A stretch of DNA of 64,000 bases from Rhabdophis nuchalis. Taxonomy: Eukaryota > Chordata > Lepidosauria > Squamata > Natricidae. Within the stretch, counting starts at the first letter, position 1. Each line of letters opens with the position of its first letter. A model generated the notes under the pieces. The model was not told where the DNA came from and made no database searches. It was given only the letters and a program-made list of their open reading frames with translations. A program made the position numbers and the translations under genes. Shown here piece after piece: positions 22,851-32,791 of this stretch. The stretch is from positions 72,807,619 to 72,871,618 of the forward strand of contig CM077648.1 in assembly GCA_039707465.1 (NCBI GenBank), read 5' to 3'.

Positions 22851-24701
22851 AAGCAAAGCAAACAAACAAATCCCAAGCCCCTCTAAGCATTTATCTACTT
22901 TCCCCACCACCATCAATACACGAGCATCAGATTTGCAAAACAGAACAGTGCAGCACTCTGGATTCAACACAGGTGCACTATAAAGTACCTCTTGCAGCTT
23001 GAATCTGATGCACTACATAGTTCCATTGCCAGTTTATAGGATCATACCCTTCCATCTTGCTTCCTAACTTGTTGCATTTATCACATTTTGCAGTGATTTG
23101 CTGGAACTGATGCTGTAATAAACTTAGGATTCTTAACATTCTGGGAACAGAGTCTTAAAAGAGTTTTAATGTAATTTGTATCCCCTGGTAGTATCCATGA
23201 CTTCTTTTTTCTGTGCTTAGCTAGCACAACACATAATAGAATCTTATCACAGCTTTGATTTTTTTAAAATAAATTCCACGATACAATTGTGCCAGGTGAT
23301 TTAAAACACACTTGAGGCAGGTATAGCTTTAGAATGTCTTCCTTTCAAAATAAATAAATAATTTTCTTCATTTTACAGTGCAACTATATTGAAGTCTACC
23401 TTCCCTCTTACTCCCTGTTCAATAATAAACATAAAAGCTCAAAACATAAACCACAAATCATATAGTTGCCAAATAACAACAGAAAAAGGTTTTACAGAAA
23501 GATATTTTTAGCTGGCATTCCAAAATGAAAGAAAAATATATTCATCTCATGATAACTACTATAATTATTATAAGTATTACACAATCTATTGTATTCTTAT
23601 ATAATCAAGGGTATATAAACAGTATGGCAGAAAATTAGGAAATGGGAAATCCAGACCAGATATTATGTCACAATTTAAAGACTATTTCTTTAGTCATGTG
23701 GCATTTGAAATGGATTGTCCTAAAAATTCATTGCTCTAAAGGCTAAGAACTAACTGAGGCTGTTTGTTACTTGTGTAAGAAAATAGGTCAGATAATAATT
23801 GTTGCTTCAGATGGGAAAGGAGCAAAAAGGCACTCAGTTCTTCCAGGCATGGGCAAATTAAGGCTTTGGCAGCAACTATGCCTTCAAGAGCCCAAAATCT
23901 TGTTACTGGAATAAAATCCATTTCAATTATTTTCTCTGAGCCTCTTAAATATACTTATGTTAAGTAAAGTGATTTAAAAGTGGTTAATAGCCACTTTCCT
24001 ATTTTCTTCTTTCATTGCGTACAACAAAATTAGTTTTAAAAATAAGCGGAAAGGGTTTGCATGATAAAGTTACAATATGCTTCTGCTCAAAGGCAGATTA
24101 TTATTTCAATGAACAATGATGTCACATTTTGCTCATTTATAAACAAGCATATAAAATATGTTTGCAATATTAAAAAAACCGTTTGTGCCAAAATCTCTGG
24201 AATTATCACTGTACAGCATGGTTTGTAATCATTAGATTAGATTGTTCTATATTCTTTCTAAATTTATTTTCCACTTCTTAAAATGCAACCAATTGTTTTA
24301 TATTCATAGCAACTCAATTAATAATAAACTACTAGTTTAGAATACGTTTAGACCTATCATTCTTTAAGGTACTATGCACTGTTAGTCAGCACCTGAAGTA
24401 GACCCCTGTTGTCCTACGAATACATACCATTTTACATAAATTAATTCCTTTATTGCCCTGAAGCTAATTGTAACACATTTACTAGCTATAGATGATACTG
24501 TGAATCAACGAGAAGGGAAGGAGGAGGCAACACTATGACTCATTACATGAATAAAGTCCTGCATTCCATATAGTGTCCACCCAATTAGTAGGTTTACCAA
24601 TTTGCCATTCTTCATTGATCATACTGTCTGGGAACAATGGTAGTGGTTCTCCAAACCATTTGAACTGAACTGTAGATGGATCATTAGCATGACTCAGTAA
24701 T
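22851..24701. other. no recognised feature
   Basis: AT-rich DNA without transposon ends or coding signal. The short frames have no domain. Confidence 0.55.
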
Positions 24702-24936
24702 CAGAGGTGGTATTCAGCAGCTTCTGACCAGTTCTGAAGTACCAGTAGCGAAAATTTTGAGTAGTTTGGAGAACCAGTAAATACCACCTCTGACTGGCCC
24801 CGCCCCCATCTATTCTCTGCCTCCTGAGTCCCAGCTGATCAGGAGGAAATGGGGATTTTGCAGTAACCTTCCCCTGCCACGCCCACCAAGCCACATCCAC
24901 AGAACTGGAAGTAAAAAAATTTGAATCTCACCACTG
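24702..24936. mobile_element. hAT-D family element
   Basis: It begins CAGAGGTGGTATTCAGCAG and ends aatctcaccactg. The flanks ctcagtaat (left) and ctcagtat (right) are near-identical. Inside are accagttctgaagtaccagt and the cgcccaccaagccacat block usual for this family. It is non-coding. Confidence 0.75.
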
Positions 24937-25499
24937 CTCAGTATGGATTATTTATATTACAGTATATAAATTGATTAGAGTACTTGCATTTTATATCTTT
25001 TTAAAATCTTGTTACAAGATTTACATGTGTAAGATAAGTAATCAATGACCAGAAAGGCAAAGAACTAGAATTTATATGCATTTAGCATTTTAACCATTTT
25101 GCCATAGAAAAATCGGATTTAAATTATCAATACATCAGAAGTGATCAAGGCTTAATCTACACCAACTTTTTATTGTATAAAGTTGTACAAAAATCAGCTG
25201 CTGCTTTGAATACCATAAAATATTAGAGAATATTTCATGAAATTATATGGTAGATGTACTACGTATATGTTTATAAACTTGAAGAATGAACTAAGAAATA
25301 ACATTGGGAAATTATAATCTTCTCACATTAGGTAACGTTTTTTTTAAGGTTTTTATCCAGCCTTTTTTCATAGACAACTCATGGCAGCAAACATACCAAT
25401 AGTTCTTGCTCCTTCCATTTTCCCCACACTATTGTAATGCTATCAGAGGAGTTGTGCTGACAGAGTATGACATAAAACACACACTTGTTATATTTTAAA
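24937..25499. other. no recognised feature
   Basis: AT-rich spacer. Confidence 0.5.
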
Positions 25500-25759
25500 G
25501 GAAGAAATGGGTGGAAACTAACCAAGGAGAGAAGCAACTTAGAACTAAGGAGAAATTTCCTAACAGTAAGAACAATTAACCTCTGGAACAGCTTGCCTCC
25601 AGCAGTTGTGAATTGCCCAACCCTGGAAGTCTTTAAAAAGATGTTAGACAGCCATTTGTCTGAAATGGTATAATGTTCCTGCCCATGCAGGGGGTTGGAC
25701 TAGAAGACCTACAAGGTCCCTTCCAACTCTGCTATTGTATTGTATTGTATTGTATTGTA
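25500..25759 (+). mobile_element. CR1 LINE 3' end, plus strand
   Basis: The last 62 codons of the RT-containing ORF are open (WKLTKERSNLELRRNFLTV ... FKKMLDSHLSEMV). They are followed by the conserved 3' segment (gggggttggactagaagac, ggtcccttccaactctg) and the (tattg)n tail. It is almost identical in protein to the end of the CR1 at 6933-8287, so both belong to one young subfamily. Confidence 0.93.
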
Positions 25760-26411
25760 AATGTATTCTTTCCCAGCACATTAATATCTGTGTTTAATTC
25801 TTTGTACTGATTTATTGGAACAAGTAGAACAATCTGAATCTCTCAATAACTTCATTTGGCCTCTTTGCTTTACTATTTTAGTATCAAGTATTAAGCACTC
25901 TATTGAAAATACCTTTTTTTTACATGCAACCCAATGATTGCACTCTAGACTTCCAAAACATTGTCTTCCTTTCTATACCAATTACTTCCAGAATGGCAAA
26001 CTCTGTCAAATTTAATTTCATGCAAAGTGCCCTGCCAAATCTTCAGTACAAAAGTTCATGTATGAAGTAACCTATTAAAGAACAATTTGGAATACTAAGA
26101 AAGAAATTTAGCATATTCAACTAGAAGGAAGCAGCCATTGATTTAGCCATAATGATTTAGTATACATAACATTATTTAGGTTATCAATCAAAAACCAACC
26201 ACAGCAGATGTTATAAAACAGTTAATATATCTGCACTGAAAATAATTAAATATTAAGTATTATTCATTTGCAGTGCCCTGTAAATGAATAGCTTATTGTT
26301 CAAAATTAATTCCTTTACATAGTTTTGAATTTTTTCTTTCATCATAGGAAGATCAAGAACAGGACAACTTAAAAATGCACCTGCTTTACATAGTGTTGAC
26401 AGCTGTACTGA
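25760..26411. other. no recognised feature
   Basis: AT-rich spacer. Confidence 0.5.
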
Positions 26412-26660
26412 ATGCATGATGGCAAACTTATGACATGCATGCCAGAAGTGGCACACAGAGCCATCTCTCCGGGCACACAAGCCATCATCCATTGCTCTTC
26501 TGAGTTCCAGCGCGCCAGCCAGCTGGTCTTCATGCACGCAGGAGTGCCGGAAACCGGAAGATCATCTTCCCGGTGCATGCATGTGCACCCGGTGGCAACT
26601 CTTCTGATTTTCATCACATATGTGAGCACACACACACACACACACACACACACTTCACCA
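26412..26660. mobile_element. hAT-A family, left-end fragment, with (CA)n
   Basis: It starts catgatggcaaacttatgac and continues atgcatgccagaagtggcac and agccatctctccgggcac. This matches the left end of the hAT-A at 60204. The right side ends in a (CA)n tract at about 26628-26652, and the right terminus is not recognisable. Confidence 0.68.
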
Positions 26661-26858
26661 ACACTACACTAGTGTAAAGGTAGGATATAAAAGATGGGAA
26701 ATAAACTCAGGCAATAAATAGATTAATAAATTCAAAAACAGTATGGAGTTTGTAAAGCAATTGATATCAACTGTCAAGGCTCTCATCAGTCATCAACATG
26801 AAATTGAAACTCTTTGTTCATGGGAACATAACTATAGCTTTGTGCTCAGAATGACTGA

Positions 26859-26884
26859 TTGAATGAATGAATGAATGAATGAAT
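26859..26884. repeat. (GAAT)n microsatellite
   Basis: Six to seven tandem gaat units. Confidence 0.9.
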
Positions 26885-27001
26885 GGATTCTTAAACCATT
26901 GCTTTTCATCAAATAACACTGCAAACAATATTTACTGTAGAACAGCATGATAATTAACGTAGTCCCCTGGAAACACTGTTCAGTATATTTAAAATATATG
27001 A

Positions 27002-28985
27002 CTTCCTTCCGGTTTCCTGGAGGCGACTGTCGAATCTTGGGACTTGTCTGCCGTTTTGTTTCTTTTACGGCCCCTAACGGAGCAGGGAGTTCCTTTTAAA
27101 GGACTCCTGCCGTACGGTCGACTCGCTGGGATTTCCCTATCCCGACGGCGGTCGGGGGGGGGGGTCCTTGTCCTCGACCCAGGAGTAGAAGGACATGCTG
27201 CGGGGTGCTTGGTTCCATTTGCTGATGGAGGACCGGAACTTTCAATTTTCTCGAGAGGGCTGAATCGCTGGAGTTGGAGGCAACACCGAGACTCCTGGCT
27301 ATAGAGTGGATTGTGAGTGAATTTATTTTCTTGCTTGCAACTTTTGCACTGAAAGAAGATGGAGGGGGGGGGAAACCCTCCCTCGGACTGGAGAAAAAAA
27401 AGCGGCGTTTTTAAAAATGCTCCTCAGGCTTGAGGAAGCGGAGAAATCCACATCCGAACCTCTCTAAATGATAGTGAAAGTCCTTCCCGAATGACCTTTG
27501 GATATTTTGTATCGAAGTCTGGCTACAAAGAAACAATTTTTACTTGCAAAATCCCGGTGGCTTCCAGATGGGCGGGGGAAGATGGCGTTCCTTTGTTCTC
27601 AGGAGACATACTCTTCATGGAAAACTGCTGACATTCCCTTGTGATCGGGACTGCCTCTCTCTTCTTACTAATGACTGTATGTAATTGATTAATTTGACCT
27701 TTCCCTGAAGTGCCTTTTTTTTTCTATTTGATTGTAAGAACTTGGTCTCTCTCTGGACTTTAATTAGAGGAAATTGTGACTTTGGTTTTTGGAATTTGCT
27801 CGTATCCTGACTCACTGACTCATCTTCAGCATACGCCATCTCACTGACACAGACTTAAATCTTTCATCATGGCATCAAAAAAGCAGACACATCAACCTAA
27901 AATCACATCGATGTTACCCGAAAAACCTGATATGGATGCTAGATTAACAGCAATGGAAGAAACTCTTCAGACCTTGGTGAAAGAAATCAAAGAAATGAGG
28001 AAGGACCATGTCAGTTCTAAATTAGAACTTTTGGAGGTACAGAAGAAATTAATGGAAAATACACAAAAGACTGATGAACTGGAGGTGGGGTTGGCTGGGA
28101 CAAGGGGACAGCTTAAAAGTATTAATAATGAAATAGGGGATTTAACTGGTCATATGTCTAGGATGGATTTTGAAAGGATGTCATATTTTTTAAGATTTCA
28201 GAACGTTCCTGAGGCGAGTGGTGAAGATTTAACTGATTTAATGTGCACAATTTTAGCAGATTATGTACACAAACCTAAGGATGAGATTAAGGGGGACATT
28301 GATTTGATATATAGAATAAACTCAGCATATGCCAGGATAAATGAAGTACCCAGAGAGATACATATTAAATTTGTAAAAAGGTCAACGAGGGAAAGGATCT
28401 TGAGGGCGTAGAGAGACAGTCCGTTAATTTATCAGCAGAGATTACCATCTTGAAGCAGGTCCCGAAAAAGATTAGAGAGGTAAGAAGGAAGTATTCCTTC
28501 TTGTCTAAAAGATTATTTAAACAGGGGGTCTGGTTCAAGTGGGTGATGCCAGAGGGAATGTTGGTGTTCTGGGAGGGAGGAAGAGTAAGAATTAAAACAA
28601 TTGCAGAGATGGAAGCCTTTCTTAAAAAACATTCCTCAATCCTGGAGGATGAAAATGGGAGAGCAGAGGGTGCCGCGGCCCCGCCCACTGGGGGCCAGGG
28701 AGAAGAAGATACAATTGCCAAAAGACTTAGATCTCAAAAGTGACTTTATTTTAGTATAATATAACTTTTGTTTGGATGTTTATACATGATTGCTAGCATA
28801 GTTTCTACAATGATATATTTGCATTTCTTTCCACTTTGTAGTACAAATGAAAATGGATGTATTGTCTATATTTTGTTATGAAGTCTCGGAAGGGGTCTTT
28901 GACTTCGACGTGAAAGTTCTCACAATATCTTGTATACACCTTACCCTTTACCCTATTTGTAAAAAATTATAAAATCCAATAAAAC
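27002..28985 (+). mobile_element. L1-derived ORF1-only retroelement (HAL1-like), copy B
   Basis: The GC-rich 5' start (cttccttccggtttcctgg, ggcgac) is homologous to copies A and C. The 5' UTR runs to 27868, ORF1 to 28743, and the 3' UTR carries the conserved gaagtctcgg and cttcgacgtgaaagttctca block. It ends aataaaactta and then a (TA)n tract. The possible target duplication atatatga (26994-27001 and 29340-29347) is low-complexity and would place the (TA)n and the palindrome at 29039 inside the 3' tail. No ORF2 is present. Confidence 0.88.
27869..28743 (+). pseudogene. L1-type ORF1 protein, broken (copy B)
   Basis: The start MASKKQTHQPKITSM at 27869 leads into coiled coil, then the RRM-like region (YFLRFQNVPEASGEDL, RINSAYARINEVPREIHIKF). 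The first frame stops at 28411 (RERILRA then a TAG where copy C has CAG). A 4-base net deletion just downstream shifts the rest, which resumes from about 28450 (IREVRRKYSFLSKRLF, VFWEGGRVRIKTI) to 28743. It is clearly homologous to the intact copy C over the whole length. Confidence 0.88.
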
Positions 28986-29254
28986 TTATATATATATATA
29001 TATATATATTTGTTTTCGTAGGTTTTCACGGGTATAGGTATGTAGATTTTGGTTTATTCGGGTCTTTTCCCGTGTAAAATTAAAGGTGTTTTTGCAACGT
29101 TTCGATGGGATCACCCCCATCATCATCAGGCTTTGGCTTCTGCCTTTTGCAAAAGGCAGAAGCCAAAGCCTGATGATGATGGGGGTGATCCCATCGAAAC
29201 GTTGCAAAAACACCTTTAATTTTACACGGGAAAAGACCCGAATAAACCAAAATC

Positions 29255-29347
<93 letters not shown>
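28986..29347. repeat. (TA)n tract split by the palindromic insert
   Basis: TA repeats at about 28989-29008 and 29259-29345 surround a complex insert. The palindrome at 29039-29260 sits directly between them. Confidence 0.9.
29039..29260. mobile_element. perfect 222-bp palindrome, candidate Penelope-like terminal repeat with hammerhead-like motif
   Basis: Two 111-bp arms are exact reverse complements with no spacer and meet between 29149 and 29150 (gccttttgcaaaaggc). On the plus strand the right arm holds CTGATGA at 29170-29176 and GAAAC at 29196-29200, separated by a gatggg/cccatc hairpin. This has the order of a hammerhead ribozyme core (CUGANGA, stem II, GAAA). Penelope-like retroelements are known to carry such ribozymes and inverted terminal copies. 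No reverse transcriptase is present, stem III is unclear, and there is one extra U before stem II. The assignment is therefore tentative. Confidence 0.6.
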
Positions 29348-29350
<3 letters not shown>

Positions 29351-30199
29351 TTTATGCAAGTGGGTAGCAGAAGAAAAGCTTGGAATTTGCTTGTATTTAA
29401 TCTTACAGTTTAAAACATAAAGGCCACTCTCCCATTCTTCAGCTAAAGGCCCAAATGAAAACCCCTTACAAAGCTTCAAAAATGTTATTTTTACTATATT
29501 TTAAATCAGCATCTGACTGGCCTACTTGGATAAGAGTGAAATACATTCTTCACCTCCCTTTTAGAAAAGTGGAATTCATAATTTCAACAAAAATCTCATT
29601 TGTCTATCCATTCACTGACAGGTGAAAAAGTCCCATTAACATTCCATAAATAAATTCTTCATTTCCAAGGAGTTTTGTTTATACTTTCAAAATGGGAAAA
29701 TTGCAGGGGAGAAATGGGAGACTCAAAAGCCAAATGTAAACAAACACAGGAAGATATTTATGTTTTATTTAAAAGGGAAGAGGGGGGTCTTCACTTTCTG
29801 AATATTAAAAAACCATTACAGTTATCCTGTGAGCACTGATGTTTAAATGAAGGTTTGGGGCCTGTGAAATGACAGCATTTTTGAGAATAGGGAGTATTTT
29901 TAAAAAAAATTCTATTTTATTACCTCCTACTTTCATTCTATTATCTTGCTTGGTAAATTGAACCTGATGCCAGAGTACAGAGGCAAAAACCTAACTGTTG
30001 TTCATGCCTATCTTAACAGGTACCTTGGCTGAATGCTCAGATCAAAGACAAGCAGTGCAATATCAGGCTAGCTTGGATCAACCAGCACTGCTTATCATTA
30101 GCCATCATACCACGCAGACTACTGCAATAATTTTTCAACAATAAGGACTACAATAGGATAGTGGAAAGTGTCCTGATTTTGGTAGGGAAATGAGGGACA
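29348..30199. other. no recognised feature
   Basis: AT-rich unique-looking DNA. Confidence 0.5.
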
Positions 30200-30389
30200 G
30201 GAGGCAATGTATCTATTTTTCTACGGACTGCCAGGGGTTAGATCCTGACTGCCTCAAGGTTGAGTCAGTCTTCCATCCTTCTGAGGTTGGTAAAATGAGG
30301 ACCCAGATTGCGGGGATGGGATGGGGGACAATATGCTGACCCTGTAAACAGCTTAGAGAGTGCTGTGAAGCACTGTGAAGCAGTATATA
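30200..30389 (+). mobile_element. SINE-like repeat, left part (interrupted)
   Basis: The segment has tcaaggttgagtcagtcttc, catccttctgaggttgg, taaaatgaggacccagattg and gcttagagagtgctgtgaag. This is a repeat body widely seen in squamate DNA. It is cut at gcagtata by the TIR element at 30390 and resumes at 31541 with taagtataagtg. Confidence 0.65.
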
Positions 30390-31540
30390 CCATATATTTC
30401 AGAGTATAAGATGCACCGGAGTATAAGACGCACCTTAACTTTGGGGGAGGAAATCAGGGAAAAAACCTTTCTGTCTCTTTCCCAGCAGCATCCATCAGTA
30501 TTTATTTGGCTAACATCTTTGCTGCCTCAGTTGGAGCTTGATTCCTGAAGCCCCCGGGGGAAGTGCGATGAAAGGCTTTTCAATTAAAGAGTTTTTGGGC
30601 TGTAGGGTCCCCTCCCCGATTCCCAAAAAGGCATGTGCAGAGGCCAAACAAGTGCATCGTGTTTCCGGTGGCAGGCTGTTCCAGCATGTACTGCCACCTG
30701 AAAATGCTTTCCTTCCCAGTTCCCTGGTGCACATCACAGAGCCACGCACCCTCCTCCTCCCCTACAGACGGTGATGAAACTTCACCCGGCACATTGCCTC
30801 TCCTCTCCTGCTGGCTGTTATCTAGGAGAGGGGGCGCAAAACCATGGTTGCTGGCAGCAACACTTAAGGGCATGGGCTCTAAGAAGTGGCTGCCATGGCA
30901 CCCCATTCCCTGCCCCACCTGCCACCCCTAAATTGTACCCCACTGTGAAATGTGCATCTTAATAGAGCCAGGGTTTCCTTTGCTGCCTGTGCACTCCAGA
31001 TGGCCAGCAGCCAAGCCACCAATCGGCCGGCTGTCTCTAATCTGCCTGCCCTGCATCCACGCCCAGCTCCTGCGCCTTCGCCTGACTACACTGCCCCCTC
31101 GCTTTTCTGCCTCCCCCAGCCGATGGTGCTGGCCAGGAGAAAACAGGCGGCGAGTCTGTAAAGGGGGAGAAGGGTGCGTGGTTCTGCAATATGCACCAGG
31201 GAACTGGGAAGGAAAGCATTTTCATGTGGCAGCGCGTGCTGGAACTGCCTGCCATCTGAAACACGATGCACTTGTTTGGCCTCTGCACCCGCCCTTTTTG
31301 GAATCGGGGAAGGGACCTTGCAGCCCAAAAACTCTTTCATTGAAAAGCCTTTCATCACAGTTCCCTAGGCAGCTTCAGGAATCAGGCACGTGAAAGTGAG
31401 GATCCCCGCCACATGGAACCCCCAAAAAATGTGACGCATGGAGTGGGTGGATGGAGCTACATTCAGAGTATAAGACGCACTCAGATTTTCACCCTCTTTT
31501 TGGGGGTAAAAAGGTGCGTCTTATACTCCGAAAAATATGG
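30390..31540. mobile_element. 1.15-kb fold-back TIR element (gtataagacgcacc family, TA target)
   Basis: The termini are CCATATATTTCAGAGTATAA at the left and, inverted, CCATATTTTTCGGAGTATAA at the right. Each has extra gtataagacgcacc copies, and TA flanks both ends (30388-30389, 31541-31542). Inside are ~240-bp inverted arms, about 30535-30775 and 31140-31385 (aaaggcttttcaattaaag against ctttcattgaaaagccttt). The middle is single-copy. Overlapping frames on both strands derive from the inverted repeat and are not genes. No transposase is present. Confidence 0.85.
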
Positions 31541-31560
31541 TAAGTATAAGTGATAGTGTA
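31541..31560 (+). mobile_element. SINE-like repeat, right part
   Basis: taagtataagtgatagtg continues the repeat interrupted at 30389. The two parts join neatly across one TA. Confidence 0.5.
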
Positions 31561-31911
31561 TTTAGGTAAACATTGTAATTGCAAATATAAAAAATGGATT
31601 TTTAAAACCCACTTATTCCCATTTTTCCATCTGCCTAAAAATTTGAACTGACCCTCTTTGGGCTGCTGATAGTGATAGCCAGAGAGAGTGATTTCAGGTT
31701 TCAATGAATAAACCGATTATGAAAGATGTCAGAGTCAAAGAGAATGACTTAGTCCTCTACAGCTAGGACAGCAGGTTTATTGCATTTTAATTTACTACCT
31801 TGCTGTGTGACACTTTTAACTGTCCAATTTCCTATGTGGAGGAAAATAAACTTGTAAGAACTCCCTGGAATTGTAACATGTAAATAAAAGAGGTTACATT
31901 AACTTATATAG
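31561..31911. other. no recognised feature
   Basis: AT-rich spacer. Confidence 0.5.
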
Positions 31912-32042
31912 CAGGCCTGTCAAACTGGTGGCCCACAGGCTGGATATCACTCGCAGGCCACATCTACCCCGGCTCCAAAAAGTCAAAAAATAACGCGATA
32001 CATTATGATCCGGACCGTGATGCGATCAAGTTTGACACCTGT
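31912..32042. mobile_element. short hAT-like MITE, hAT-F (CAGGCCTGTCAAACT ends)
   Basis: The left end caggcctgtcaaactggtgg and the right end atcaagtttgacacctgtg form a terminal inverted repeat. The interior has cccacaggctggat and gatgcgatc. The flanks ttatatag and ttgtgtaa are only a weak duplication. It is non-coding. Confidence 0.65.
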
Positions 32043-32464
32043 GTTGTGTAAACTCAAGTCACACTGCTGCCTTTCATGTCTAAGGGAGGCCTAGAATTCA
32101 TTTCATGGCTTACAGGCCAACATTTTAATTACTATATCAAACTGACTCTCTGTTTACCATATTGGTTTCATTGAAATAATTTAATATCCATTTAAATATA
32201 GGAACAATTTCACTTTAATGCTTGATAATACTAAGTTAAAATTTAAAACAGTTCCATGACTGAGTCCAGTAATTTCTTAAATATCAAAGTAATGTTCTTC
32301 CTTTCCCGGTGCTTGCCAAGGGAACATGCTCATTCACTGAACACAATGTCTTTTATAACTTCATCATCAAAATTCTGCAATTAATCTTCTCTATTGAAAT
32401 CAATTTCTGTACTAACAAAGAACAGGAAAAGGGTACTGGAACACTTGTTTTTGCAACATATTCC
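32043..32464. other. no recognised feature
   Basis: AT-rich spacer. Confidence 0.5.
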
Positions 32465-32472
32465 ATTGGAAA

Positions 32473-32717
32473 CAGTGGTGGGTTTCTACCGGTTTGCACA
32501 GGTTCTGCTGTCAAGCAGAGAGCGAACCGGTTCTCTGTTGCTTTGAAAGTGGGCCCACCCGCTCCTGGGTTATACCTAACTTTATTTCAGCTTCTGAAGC
32601 CCAGCTGATCAGGGGCGGTCAATTGAATTGCCGCTCCTCAGCTGTTTTCTTTGCAAGTTTCTTTCAAGTGCATGCGCTCAACAAACCGGTAGGAATGCCG
32701 GTAGGAACCCACCACTT
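32473..32717. mobile_element. hAT-D family element
   Basis: CAGTGGTGGGTTTCTACCGG starts the element, and the inverted end (ggtaggaacccaccactt) closes it. The flanks are attggaaa (32465-32472) and atttgaaa (32718-32725), 7 of 8 identical. The interior has gaaccggttctctg and cagctgatcaggggcgg. It is 245 bp and non-coding. Confidence 0.85.
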
Positions 32718-32776
32718 ATTTGAAACATAGGAGAAACACAGATATGAGATTATAAATAGGAATTGGGGGATAACAA

Positions 32777-32791
32777 AAAAAGGGAAGATTT
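32777..32791. repeat. target-site duplication, left (copy C)
   Basis: aaaaagggaagattt, repeated exactly at 34490-34504. Confidence 0.95.

Noticed and set aside
29086..29349. 87-codon frame with Ile-Tyr repeats
   Set aside because: It comes from the palindrome and the TA repeat. The same peptide appears on the opposite strand.
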